A stretch of 64,000 bases of DNA from Xestospongia muta (Eukaryota; Porifera; Demospongiae; Haplosclerida; Petrosiidae): NCBI GenBank assembly GCA_963693285.1, contig OY848917.1, positions 28,645,745 through 28,709,744 of the forward strand, in the 5' to 3' direction. The translations under genes were made by a program, and so were the position numbers. Shown piece by piece: positions 44,506-57,500 of this stretch. Within the stretch, counting starts at the first letter, position 1. Every line of letters starts with the position of its first letter. The notes under the pieces were generated by a model. That model was given only the letters and a program-made list of their open reading frames with translations. It ran no database searches and was not told where the DNA came from.

Positions 44506-45983
44506 AGACTGTTTTAATTAGTCTAACATAACAAATATTCTCATTAAATAAAGCATGTTTGTGTTTGTAAGATAATAATTTTGGTGATTGTTTATAACCA
44601 TAAATTACTAAAATCACAAATCTATAAATATTATATTCATAAATACTTAAGGTCAATATTAAATTACATAATGACATTACTACATTATACAACTTACAGC
44701 AATATAAACCATACCAAAGGCTCCACTTGATGCATGGAAATGATAGCCTATTATAAATAAATAAATAAATTACTATGTTAAATACTGTAGTTAATGAAGC
44801 AGCTTTAATAAGTAAAGTCATGTTATATATATTAATTTACTAAAAAAATTGATTAGTTGATTTAACCAATACATATATGGTGTTATACAGGTTGTGTGCA
44901 GCAAATTTATTTTGACGCAAAAAGTAAGCAGATTACTGTTTTGAAACTAATATATTATTGTTTATGTAGCTAATGGTTAGAACCAATATAATTATTATGA
45001 TTTATTTATTGGTATTTTGTATGGATACATGCAAATGGTGCTGTTAAAGTATGCCTCACAGAGTCAACTATAGTTCCTCACTCATGTAGAATTTTCACAT
45101 TCTTTTTACGGGGTTAGAATTGTCAAGAATGATACTATTTTTAATCAAAAGTAAGGAATTTCAAAAAATAAGTTTCTCCTTTCTGCAACAAATTTCTGTC
45201 TAAAATATACTCCAGATATGAGGTTTACTGCAATTACCATATAATAATCATTACATGGAAACTGTAGCTTATGATAAACTGGGCCATTTCTCTTTAACAT
45301 TAACATGATCAAAGATTGAATCCATAGCAGCAAGCATCTTATTATTATTCTAAGAACAGAAAAACTCGTAATTAGTTCTAATCATTAGCTATATATATAT
45401 ATATACAGTCAACTTCATAGTTTAATTGTCAATAAAATCGTGGTAGATAGATATAAAAAAATTCACCTTGATTCTCTAATCATCTTAGGGTCACCACGAC
45501 AAGTGTATTCTGTCACATAAAGAGGAAAGCCAGCCTCATCAAAGCAATTTATTTCAGTCATATTTGGATTACAAACATCTAAGAAATAAGGTCTTAATTC
45601 ACCCATAGATATCTTGAGTATAGCAGTTAATATACCAGTAAGACTAAGTCCCATTAGATACCACATAAACCAAATAAATGGTGGCCTTAAACGTGTATAC
45701 CACTTCTTCTTTGAGGAAGTAGAGACATTAGTGTTTGATTGACATTTGCTAAAGAGAAACTCTAACAATGTACCAGAGCATATCTATAAGAAAAAAAGGA
45801 ATGTTTTCTAATAATGTAGGTTTATCCCAAGAGTATTATGACCATAGATCATAATCACAAAACTAATAAAGAATTATATCTATGTTTAACTTAGTTAACC
45901 TATTTATATATCATGTAATAACATTAAATGTTCTAGAATGGTCTGTAATTAAACTAATTATACAATTGTCAAATTCTCCATTG

Positions 45984-46025
45984 CCCACATGAGTAGGCAC
46001 ATGGCCCACATGAGTAGGCACATGG
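45984..46025. repeat. 21-bp direct repeat, 2 copies
   Basis: Two perfect head-to-tail copies of a 21-bp unit starting CCCACATGAGTAGGC, in intron 1 of PLPP copy 3. Confidence 0.95.
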
Positions 46026-46786
46026 CTCCAATTGTGTACACCTATATACATACTACTCATAACAAAGCCAATGGTACATAACAATAGTTAGGTGGCAAAG
46101 AATAACATGCATATGATAATACTGGATCTGTAGGTTGTTATCTTTTTAGAAGTCATTAATCAATCATAGCAACCAGTAATTAAAACATTATACTGTACAC
46201 TTTGTGAATGCATGCAGCCCTTGCAGTTGGGTTAGACTGTTAAATTTGACTAGCAAAGTCATTTGGGTTGCATGCATCTTCTACACATGCAATGTACTGT
46301 GACCTAAACTACCTAAGTGTCCTTTGAGGGTTGTTTATATGACATCAGGATACTGATGCACAAAGCCCTAGTGGTTGGGCTATAATGTACAATATAGTAC
46401 CTACAAGGTATAGATTAAAACACTCAAAAATAGCTTCTCAATTTTACGGCTAAGGTCCAATAGCAACATCCATTCCAATAATCAGTAATACTGTTTCATT
46501 TACATGATTGAACTCAAGTCTCCATTATGTTATGATAACTTACTATTAAAAGAGGTACTAACAATACAAGGATAAACAAACCCCAAGCTGGTAGAGTCGC
46601 TTGGGGATCAAAAGGATAACGTATCGAACGATCATCACAAAAGAAACCTTTAAAGGCAGGATCAACCTCGAATGTTACAATAACGAATATAACAGTCAGA
46701 AGAACTATCAGTACGAATACTGTTATCGAGACTATCGCCTTTATATATCTCTGCATGGCAGCATAGATAGAAGTGATTGCAACCAT

Positions 46787-49101
46787 CGTAGACTGACATA
46801 GAACAGAGGCATAGAGGGCGTTTATATTAATTAGAGGTGACACGGAAGTGGAAATTTGTCCATCATTACATCATATTTGAAACACGTTTCATGACGCGTA
46901 GGTGTTAGAATATTAATATACCACGCCTATTAAATAAATTAAATAAAGTTTCAACTTGAGATCGTGTCATCGTGATATTTCGTTCATATTGAATTAGAGT
47001 TGTTAATATGCCCAGTAGACTGGATCTAGTTGTATTGGTTTGTGTTATTATATCCACATGCATGTCGGAATGACTATGCAAATTCTTTGTGAGTTAGGAA
47101 ATGATATATATATATATATACTATATAGCTCTAAATTCTTGTAGCTACAAATTATCTTTGGATGCACCATGATACAAAGTAAACATTGTAGTGTATCATT
47201 ACTAATTAACTATGGTACTGATTGCTTATTTAACTAATGGTTAGAACTTTTAATGATTTTTTGTAGTTTGTATAAATGGATGGATGCAAACTAATTATTT
47301 TTCTTGGATGGATTAAAATGACTAAACAGTAATAATCCCATCTGCCGTTATATTAACATTACCTCATTTAAAATTAATTTACATGATGCCAGATTGAAGT
47401 GCAAATATGAAACCATAATAATAGCTTGGCCAAGCATCTTATTATTCTAAAATTAGTATTGATTAATTATTAGTATTAATTATTGTTAATTTGAAACATT
47501 AGCTATACAAACAGTCGATTCTGCAGTATATTAATAATCAAAGCAATGTTATATTTACTTTTTACATCAAATAAATAAGTTTTGTATGCAGCCAGTCTCA
47601 TCTCACCTGATGTTTCCCTCCCCAAGAAATGTCGAGTGCCAGTGACATGAGACTGATATGAAACCTATAATTATAACCACATTGATTAAACCTACCAATC
47701 AATTTTAGTTTGTTGCTACATGTAATCTGTATAATGAATGATATTGGTTAATCAACTAATTTTGTAAGGATATGTCAATGAATAATAGCTATAGTTATAA
47801 TAATAATTATAGAGGTATATATTAAGCATACTCCCACAGTACTTAATATATATTAAGGTTTTTCTAAAGTATGGATAAGAATATGACACAGAAATCACTG
47901 AAATACAACATCTCTTTCCCATTGGGACACTTTAGATTTCTTGATGACATGTATTGAGGTTTGCTTTTATATCAAATGTATATACATTTATAATCTGGAA
48001 AATGACAGGTTTTCTCACCTGTGTGATGAGAACAGTTATGATAAGCCATAATGTTATAATCAGTACTAATCATATGATGACTCAATATGTTATATATATT
48101 AGGTGTGTTGTCACATGATGTGTGTTTGGATGTAGTGGTTGAATCTGTTATCTCTATGTATTTATGTCAGTACTCAGTACTATCTACACATATATTGCAA
48201 TGTGAAAGTATTACATTGATTGGAGTAAGTATCATAATATACTCTTCTTATACTAGTAGTCCATTCCAAGTGCAGTTTATAGATAGGGTTGACAGATATC
48301 TCTATACTATACCCATATACATTATATTGATCTGCAACAAGTACATATATCATTGCTAATTGGCTGCTTCGATTTCTAGCATGTACTAAAGTGTACAATA
48401 AATAATCAATGCCATCTAGTGAATGACTAAGTGAAATATATGAATCATGCTTATTGCATCAGTCACTGTCATTATGTGTCCTGTGCATATAGAGTACTAA
48501 TAAAGCTACTCAATAACTACATCAGGTAAATTTGTATTCATTGAAGCAGACACCAACCTATAGCTATTGTTAATTCATCAAATATAATATAAATTGACAT
48601 TATTACATACCATATCATTAAAAGAATTTTTCTTTGACATGACCTACCAATAACAGCATTAAAGATTAGAAAACCATGTTGTTTAACTATTATGTTATAA
48701 TATACTATCATGGATATAAATGACTTTATGTATAGAAACTTTAAAATTATCAAGTGTATTTATAGCTTGTTGTACAATGTAGTAACAACCTTTAGTTGAC
48801 ATTATAGAAGTAATAGTTATTGCAGTATGTAATCATTTATGTAAAAAAATGCTTTGATATAAATTAGAAAAGCTGTAAAACAACAGTCAACATTTCACTA
48901 AATATTGTTACCATTGAAACAGTCCACACCACGTTATTAAGTAGTTGGTACTCATTCTCTTCTTCCAAAAAATTAACAAGGACCAAAAATTGACTTGGTA
49001 TTTTATTGTCACATCTCTCTCTAATTATTTATTGAAATATAATCATAAAATTAATAAAAAATTGCGGGGGGAAGCAAGTAAAAATGTTTTTTATTATAAT
49101 T
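46787..49101. other. Upstream of PLPP copy 3 and duplicated block
   Basis: 46787-47810 holds the diverged promoter of copy 3 (ACCACGCCTA at 46920-46929; no clear CRE or GATA palindrome) and a scrap of P1-type repeat near 47540. From about 47815 to 49101 it is the near-identical copy of 41640-42955. No intact gene. Confidence 0.6.
47930..48050 (-). pseudogene. C2H2 zinc-finger fragment, unit 3
   Basis: Third copy of the fragment at 36340 and 41760. The surrounding DNA is nearly identical to the unit 2 copy; it carries further small changes in the HTG linker region and cannot code a working finger. Confidence 0.4.
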
Positions 49102-49245
49102 TTAAGCCTGAGTTTTATCATCCTTCATATCAGTATCAGCAGGACCAACTATCTTTTCTTTATCTTGTAGTTCCAATGAAGTTGATTTATATCCAAACAA
49201 TGGATGGTGTTTATTACGTCCAAAATATTGAAGATTAAAATACAC
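49102..49245 (-). pseudogene. PLPP copy 4: last exon only
   Basis: An intact 144-nt copy of PLPP exon 5 with acceptor and stop codon (VYFNLQYFGRN... ending TQA). About 180 bases further along the homology stops abruptly at about 49423 and resumes only with the promoter at about 50078. Exons 1-4 are missing, so no gene can be made from it. Confidence 0.8.
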
Positions 49246-49423
49246 CTATTAAAAGTGAGAACAAATAAAATAACATTAAACATTAGATATAGTGTGTACT
49301 GATAAATGTGTACATGTTATGTCATTTTACTGACAGTTCACAGTGTGAGTAATTAAAAAGTATAAATTATTACATATAATCTCCTTGAATCCATTTCTTT
49401 GATAAGCCACAAAAAGGTTCTAG

Positions 49424-50077
49424 TAGTGTATTCATCGCTGCTACTCAGTGTTGTATATACTGAGCAAATGGTTCTAATATACTGTGAATGTTTTTATAAT
49501 TGCTTCCAGTCATTATGTTGCAGATTGTTTAAACCAAACTGATCCAGAACCTGAGACAATCTGAGATAACTGAGACGAACGCAGTTGCAAAAATGTCACA
49601 GTCAACAAATAACCAGTAAATAACATCAGACGAAACTGACTCGAATAACAGTATTATAACAGATCACTACCAAAACTCACTGACTCATTCACTCACTAAC
49701 TTACTTACTCACTGAAATACAAAACTGAAAGACTTAAATACAAAACTAACTTATGAATATTAATAAGTTACTAACTAAGGCAGGATATGACACAATCCTG
49801 CTTGGACTTACAATAACCTGGATATCAAGAGGTACGTTCACTATGTTGAACTCAACCTGGTGGGACAATCTGATACAAGCTTCTTTCCAGTAATGTTGAT
49901 TATTTTGCAGTAGCTTTGTTCAACTTATTCACTTTAGATACAATGTCATGTGCCTTTTTGATCACCCTTTTCAGTGACTTTATACCATCAAATGCAGCCA
50001 CAACCAGCTGCAATGTATGTGCAAAGTAGCTAAGACGATACAAAGATGAGAACGAAATTTCATGATCAAGGTCAGTT
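49424..50077 (-). mobile_element. hAT-type transposase fragment replacing PLPP copy 4 body
   Basis: Minus-strand frames show RLSYFAHTLQLVVAAFDGIK and HDIVSKVNKLNKATAK and, after a stop, LVSDCPTRLSST. This order (C/FAHxLQLVV, then IVxxxNK, then DCxTRWxS) is the conserved core of hAT transposases. Stops and frame slips show it is dead. It lies exactly in the gap where exons 1-4 of PLPP copy 4 are missing. Confidence 0.6.
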
Positions 50078-50330
50078 ATTTTAATTAGAGGTGACACGAA
50101 GTGGAAATTTCTAAATCATTACGTCATATTTGATAGACGTTTTCATGACGCATGATAGAAAAATGTAACCACGCCTACTTAGTAAAATTCAATTTCTCGC
50201 AAAATTTTACGGCAAACTAAAGTAAAAACTAAGTAGAGTTAAGTCAAAGTACAGCTTGGCAAAAATATGAACAGTAATCAAATTGGTTGATTTCAGAGAC
50301 AGCATCTTGCTGTATTAATCGAGCCACGCC
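50078..50330 (-). pseudogene. PLPP copy 4 promoter remnant
   Basis: From 'ttaattagaggtgacacga' onward the sequence parallels the region upstream of copy 3 (46830) and then of copies 1/2: TTACGTCAT at 50119-50127, ACCACGCCTA at 50168-50177, and 'taagtcaaagtacagctt'. The CRE-like motif is the best preserved of the four. Confidence 0.65.
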
Positions 50331-50732
50331 TTTAAGTATGTTAATTATTAATAACCTTTATTATTATTTATTAAATTCCATTATTATTATTCATTAATTA
50401 TTATAATTTAATTATGCTACTGAAGTATCCAGATTCCAGAACATTCGAAAACATGTGTTGTCACTATTATTTAAAGAATCCACTTTTAGTTCTGTATTTA
50501 GTCACTTTGTCAGTTTGTTTAAAAAGAAAAAAAAAGAAAAGTTCTATATAAATTTGGCAACCACACTAAAAGTATGTTAATAATCTACAGCATAGAACTT
50601 TCTGTTTCCATGTCCGATCCCTTTAAACCAGTCTAACATTCTTATTTCATTTAAAAAATGTCCCCGAGGCCTGTTCTGCTGTCAATGTTCTATAGATTCA
50701 TGGCTTAAACACCATAAAATTTTTTGTTTGGA

Positions 50733-50930
50733 GGGGGGGGGGGGGGGGCTCAAATGTAACCTGACATTTTTACTACCATTCTGGAAAATAGTACAATGAA
50801 TTAAATATGTTACATGAAAATCAATTTTTTAATAATGTTTTTTGAAATTGCTGAATCATTCAAAATAGGGGGGGCTATGCCCATCATTCTTAAATTAGGG
50901 GACCTCAAGCCCCCCTGCCCCCCTATGTCT
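50733..50930. repeat. G16 homopolymer and C-rich end of a degenerate repeat
   Basis: A run of 16 G at 50733-50748 and a C-rich block near 50910-50925 (CCCCCCTGCCCCCCTATG) bound about 200 bases with further G runs near 50868. The G and C blocks face each other like inverted ends. Strong G-quadruplex potential in an otherwise AT-rich window. Confidence 0.6.
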
Positions 50931-51047
50931 GAGCCAGTGAGATTGATCTATTAACTTCATAGAATGATATAAAAGATCTTATGATCAATAACACTTTACA
51001 AACTATATTGTTGTACTTGTTTTTCCAGGAGTCCTATATTATATATA

Positions 51048-51134
51048 GTACTAGTCTTGTCCCCAGACCTATTCTCAAGCTAAAGTAGCTACTTTAGCTT
51101 ACAAGTAGGTCTGGGGACAAGACTAAGATAGTAC
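51048..51134. repeat. Near-perfect 87-bp palindrome
   Basis: Arms containing AGTCTTGTCCCCAGACCT and CTAAAGTAGC pair with AGGTCTGGGGACAAGACT and GCTACTTTAG across a centre at about 51090. There are only a few mismatches over about 42 nt per arm. It lies about 370 bases upstream of the phospholipase start. MITE or hairpin RNA precursor; no second copy in the window. Confidence 0.75.
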
Positions 51135-51505
51135 ATACACTGATTTTTAAATATGATGGTTATTAGTCAAAGAAACTGGCTATGAAAGACTATAAACGTG
51201 TTATGTATCAGACATACAGGAAAAATTTCCATTTACATAGACAATATCCATGTAAATTTGCTGGAAAATCATTGTCAAATTGATTAGAAATTTCAATTTT
51301 GAAATTACCTATTCAATAGAGCTCAAAGAGAGCTGTGAAAAAAATATTTCTTTCCTATATTAGCAGCTATATTACAATTACAATATTTTAAAAATCCATG
51401 TTCACAACAAATTTATACAGTCAGAGACTCCCACTCAATCGTGACGAGACCAAAGGTCAGTCAAGTAGGCGTGTCAAGTATAGCTGCCATATAAAGGATA
51501 CAGTA

Positions 51506-54500
51506 ATGGCTTCACCTCTGTGTAGTATATTGCAGGACAGCTGTTTGCTTGTTCCATCTTCTTCACTCCAAAGAAGACATCTTTCGTTGCCGCATTTGTT
51601 TGTCAGTGATTATTCTGACTATTATGACTCCTCTGACTCAGATGATGATGACGTAGAAGAAGAAGAAGAAATTAGCTTGGATAGTGCTACTGGTACTCAA
51701 TATACACCTGCAGATAGTAGCTCATCAACTAATGGACACGGAGAAGATATGATTGATGGTGATGATGACCAAGATAAGTCTAAATCTCCTTACTTTACCA
51801 ATATCAGAGGACAAATGTCTAGTCAGCGATTTTTTAATCTATCAGCAACACATGATGGCACAAGGACAGCTACTGTCTTGACTACAAGTAGAACAACTGA
51901 GATAACTATCGAGCAACAACTTGTTAGCCCACTGGCTACTGATGCAGTTAAGTCTACTGAAAAAATTGTTAAGGTATGTACTGCAGCATAGAAGGCAAAG
52001 TGCACGAGTCAGACTCAATAATTTTTTACATTGGATCTGGACTATAAGACTCTTAATTAATGTAGCACTAGAATACTATGTGTACTATAGTCTATACACG
52101 GCTGTTGACCCAGAGATGATAGCCTCAGAATGACTTCATATATAGGTTATACACTGAGGTTGAGGTAGATATGTGATTGGCCATTAGTGTATAAACATGT
52201 AGCGAAAGAGACCAGATTGTATTAATAATTTATGCCATGTTGACCAATCAAATTGCTTCATTTCAATTGCTATATTAGATATACTGTGTCTGCTGCTTTG
52301 GATACACATGAGTTAAGATCTACTTACTAACTTTAGATAGCAAAGGAATGTTTATCATTTTACTTGTAGTAGAAGAAATGGACTTTCTTATTTATACTTT
52401 TGTTTACAATACACAATGAGACTATTCTGTTAGAGTGCCACACCTTTGTTAGCCCTACCCTATATTGATGTTCAGTTGAGTGTCATACTGATTAATTAGA
52501 GATTCCAACTTGGCTTAGTAACGATACTTGTTACTTCTAAGGGGAGAATTTTACTTCAAAACCAACGATGGTGTTGAAGCTCATTGAAATATATTACTTA
52601 GTATTAGATTCTATCAATTGGAAAATTGAGCCACCTAAATAGTCTCATGAGGTCAGCCCCTTAGGAAGGCCTCACGAGACTATATGTGAAATTTGGTATC
52701 AGGTCACTTAGCATTCATCAAGTTCATTCATTAAATCTCAGTGTTAGCAGGATTCACACTTTCACAAACTTTGTCTTCCATATACAAACAGCTTGAGTTG
52801 TGTAAGTTTTCATACTGCTGACTTATTACTAATTGTTTTAAAAGTTTACAATGTTTGTAATAATGAATTTATTGATTTGTAGAAAATAGAAATATAAGGT
52901 AGTAATATTAGCTAAATTGATGGCTATAACCTTGAAAATCATAGCCTTGGGAAAAAGTGTATAAGAATTTATACACCTCTTCTGGAGGTGTATAAGTTAT
53001 TTATTAACCTGAAATGGAGCAATCTGATTGGTCAATAAGGCATAGCATGATACAAATATATATATACCACACTAGACAGTGTACAAGTAATTGATTAGAA
53101 TGATCTGATTAATTAATTAATTAATTGACCTGTTGGCTTTGGTATTGGCTTTCTAAGACACTAATGACAGTTCAGGTATGATAATTTTGACACTACTATA
53201 ATACTAAATAAATATATTATAATAAGTAATAAGTCCGTCTATAATATACAAGATAGTAGTTTATTCTTTCCATTATAGTCAAAGCCACACCATTTACCTC
53301 TACCATCCCCTTCTCCTGATGATGACTTCGTCTTTGTTAGTCATCCCATCAATTATTGTCGTCCTGTTAGTGATGGATATTATTTAACTTGTGAAAAAGA
53401 ATCAACTGGTACTACATTGTTTCGTCCTATAAGAGATAGTGGTAAGGCTAAATCACATAAAGACATAACAGAACTCAATAAGTCCTTGGAAAAAGAATCA
53501 ACTTTTTTGGTATGTTCCCCCCTCTCTTTCTCTTTCATTTTACATTCTATTTCACTTATTTGTAGAGGTATAACTTCTTCAAGAAAAGCAATAAATTGCC
53601 TAATCTTCATAAAGCTACATCTAAAAAGGTAAATATTATAGTTGGTTTAAATGAAACGTGTTATTTACAAGTAGTTGGTAAGGTTTTGGCAAAAAGCTGA
53701 TTTAGAATATATATTTATTGACAATTTTGAGCACAGGAATTTATACTAATTATTAGTTGTTCTATTTATCCACTATCTCAAACTAATCACTACAAGTTAT
53801 TAGATGTGATAGGTAGTCTATTAACAGAGTATAGTAAGACTGTTTATATATTTGATGGTGCTATTGAAATTGTTGCTTTTAGCACTCATATTATAACAAC
53901 TCAAGCACATGTAAGCTACTTAAAATATGTTTAAAAATTGCTTTATATCTTTGTACTATCTAATAATGTTGGGTTATAGTTACTAATGTGACTTTATTAA
54001 TCTGAGCATTTTCTAATACTAGAGTCTTCTTAAAATGTTAGCTCACCCGAATATTGATCCTAATGTTTGTAATCGTATCGGTGACTTACCTCTCCACACT
54101 TATGTCAATAAAGGTCTCCCCACTAGAATGGAGCTGTTAGTAACTTTACTCTCTAGTGGGCTTAACATAAAGATTAATTCCTTAAATGCTGATGGTAACA
54201 CTGCTCTCCATATTGCAGCTCAGGTCAGACTCTACAGTATAAAGACATGTATATTTATATAATAATAATAACATGATTTGTTTAGTTTATAAATCTGTTA
54301 CTGTTACTGCTACTTTAACTGTAATAGTACTAATTTTTATAGTTATAATGTTGTTTTGAACACATTCGTTCGTATGTTTCAGCGGTTTAGCACTGCAAAT
54401 TTTCTCCACAGCACAAACAAGCATTTATTACATTATTATTAAAACAATTTTACAACATGTCAAATTGGTATAACTTGTTACTTTTTTCCTATCAGAAAGA

Positions 54501-57500
54501 AGACATGGTCAGTGTTAGAGTACTTCTTGTATTTGGAGCTGATCCCTCAATAGAAAACACTCACAAGATGAGAGCTATAGAAGCAGTTTCTCGTGGAGGA
54601 CCTCTTAGAGATTTCTTAAGTACTTTTTCATCAGTTCCAGGTTTTAATTCAGTAAGAAAGTACGTCTGCTGAAATGTAATGTAATATGATACCAAAGATG
54701 TAGTAGTAGTATTATATTTGAACTGTTATTTTTTGTTCTAGTCGAGACCGCACATTGTCTAGTCCTTGTTTTCCACGTAATCCTGATATGTTAGGTTATT
54801 GGTTAAATTGGAGGAGAGAAGCAACTCTTTCTCTTCAAATGGAAACAGAGATAGAGAGAATGCTTAATGAAGAAAAATTGAATAACGTGACTGAGGCAGG
54901 TACAGTATATGATTTTATTGTTCTTATGATTACACATTATATTGAATTATACAGTTAGACCAAAATATACACTAAATATCATGTCATGAAATTCCGAAAT
55001 TAAAAGTGATAAGGTTAAAAAACAATTAAAATAGTCAATGTAAATTAAATTGATTGAAAGAGTGCTAAGAAAAATCATAATAATTAGTCACATCCACACG
55101 CCACATTGACTCATGCTTCATTATCACTGTGTAGCTTTGACCACTAACTTTGCATACACTGTCATTTTATTTAATTTGTCATTCTTTAGGGGCTGCTTTT
55201 ATTCAATGGAACCTTATCAAAAATTGGAGACAAACCAGAAATCAGCACACTCGTCCTGGAAGTCGTGTGTTGTTTTTAGATGGTGGTGGTATTCGTGGAT
55301 TAGTTCAAATTGAAATATTGATCGAGTTAGAACGTCGAACAGGTCGTAAGGTTACTGAACTGTTTGATTGGATTATTGGTACCAGTACTGGAGGAATTGT
55401 TGCTTTAGGATTAGTATATGGTTAGTATAAAGTTGTAGTAGAATGAATTGACACATATTCCAACATTTTATTATCTTTCTGATAGTCCTACAAACCAAAT
55501 CAAGTTACTTATAATAAAAGCATTATAGGCTATAGTTACATGTACTTCAAATCATTAAACATATTTTGTAAGGGTGTATACTGTAAATTTTTGAATGGGT
55601 TTCACTTAATATAGCAGTATAACATAATGTATATGTCATCAATAATGACAATGGGCAGTGACTAAATTCTTCATGTTTATAAAATTATACTAATTAGCAA
55701 TAAGTATTTATTTGATAATAAGTTAAATTAAGCACAATGATTGTTGTGTGGTATTTTAACTATTTTTACCAATATTGTCCAGTAGTGTCAGCAGACATAC
55801 TAGGTAGTGATTTCATTATAAATACTGAGAAACTACATTAGTTTGATTTAACTTGTCACAGTTCTAGAAATATTAGATACTTATTAAGTACCTGGTTTTT
55901 TGGCATTTCATACAGTTTTATTTTTAATATGTTTTTACAATAATTTAATTAATGATATTAACTTTATTCTAGCCAAGATGTCTTTAAAGCAGTTACAAAC
56001 CTTTTACTTTAAAATGTGTCAAAAAGTTTTTAGTGGAGGCTTTTTATATGCAAATCCAAACTCGACATCTATGGAGAAAATATTAATAGATATCTTTCAA
56101 AACAAAACGATGGACAGCATTGAGGAACCAAAGTAAGTGATAACTATTGATAGTATAATCAATATAGGTATGGATTAATGGAGTTAAAGTAGTCAATATG
56201 CTGGAATTATTTACTTTCAATTTCAATATGCCTATATTTTAACAGATGTAAAACTTATTATAGTAGATGTATCTGTGTTCATAGACATGAATTGATAGGT
56301 TTTCTCTGGGGAATTTTGTGAAGCCTGGGAAATGCCTCTCTGTACTCTATTTGACTATAGTATATTTTAACAAGTAGTAGTGTTATCACTATTAGAACAT
56401 GTACTCTTTGTGTGTAACACTTCCTCTGTTTACATACAGAGTTATGATTGCTGCAGTCAATATTAGAAATTCATCACTTGATGTTGAGTTTTTTAATAAT
56501 TTTAATGACGATGAGGCAAAGAAACATTTGAAACATGGTAAGTAATGGTACCTTCTGTATAATACATAATATAAGTGAATCTATTTAAAGTATAATAGTA
56601 AGTATATTAATATACCTTATATTATACTATTAATTCGTATATGTATATTAATTTTAGTGGTTGTGTGGGTCATGCCTAATTTCACATTATCTCATGTGTG
56701 AAAATAGAATTTTAGCACATACAAACTTTAGCAATTATTATGATAGGAAGTATAATTGATTAAATAAAGTAAAAAAATTCTCATGCAGTGGCAACATGAA
56801 ACTAACATTACTACAGAAACTGCAATAAAGGGTTCTGCACTTTAGTGCTTTTCATAATGATAGTGACAAATTGTTAATGTATCCTAATATTTTATCATAA
56901 AATTACAAATCAATACAGCTATTTTCTTTTACATTTAGTTCGTGTATGGGAAGTAGCTCGAGCAACTAGTGCTAGTCCAATGTACTTTACATCATTTAAT
57001 AAGTATGTTGATGGAGGGGTCAAAGCTAATAACCCCTGTGAGTTTGCTATGGCAGAGATACGCCAATATTATTACGATCGTGGTCTAATTCCACCTCATT
57101 TTCCCATTATGGTCTCCATTGGTACTGGACGTTTTCCAGCTCAAAAACTACATGAATTAAACGTATCGTTTAATATCGAATTAAAAGATGTGTTAACTCC
57201 AAAGCATATGTTTGATTTACTTCTGTGCACAGTGAGTTAGTTTATATACAGTCGTTATATGACAATGACTGGCAACTTATGAATTTTGGTTAACTACTTA
57301 TATAACTAACACTGCTCTGCATTAAGAGTTTAATAGTAGTATTTAATGTGAGAAATTCATGAATATTAATTCTAACCATGTCCATTGATTATATAATGTA
57401 TTGACCAATGGAATGGAATGGAGTGCTAGTGAAATAATTAGAGTTTGTTTGTAAGTTTCTTGTTATGTCCAAATAATCACTTCCTAGTGTATATTATTAC

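Larger units (their letters stand above)
42956..46786 (-). pseudogene. Phospholipid phosphatase copy 3, inactivated
   Basis: Exons in transcript order: 46786-46544, 45783-45467, 44747-44698, 44048-43869, 43102-42956. Exons 1, 2, 4 and 5 are open and keep motif 1 (KISMGELRP) and motif 3 (R-x5-H-x3-D). Exon 3 is 50 instead of 58 nt: eight bases between two ATG repeats are gone. This deletes Ser-Gly of the PSGH motif, with the catalytic His pushed out of frame, and the reading frame shifts for the rest of the gene. The start codon is at the position of the other copies (MVAITS). A full-length active enzyme is not possible without exon 3 repair; a truncated N-terminal product is conceivable. An assembly slip is the alternative. 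Confidence 0.8.

Noticed and set aside
48945..49238. 97-codon plus-strand ORF
   Set aside because: It is the antisense of the PLPP exon 5 remnant; the minus strand holds the real exon with acceptor and stop.
51490..51497. TATAAA-like sequence 10-15 bases before the iPLA2 start codon
   Set aside because: Too close to the ATG to be its TATA box, since transcription would start inside the coding region.
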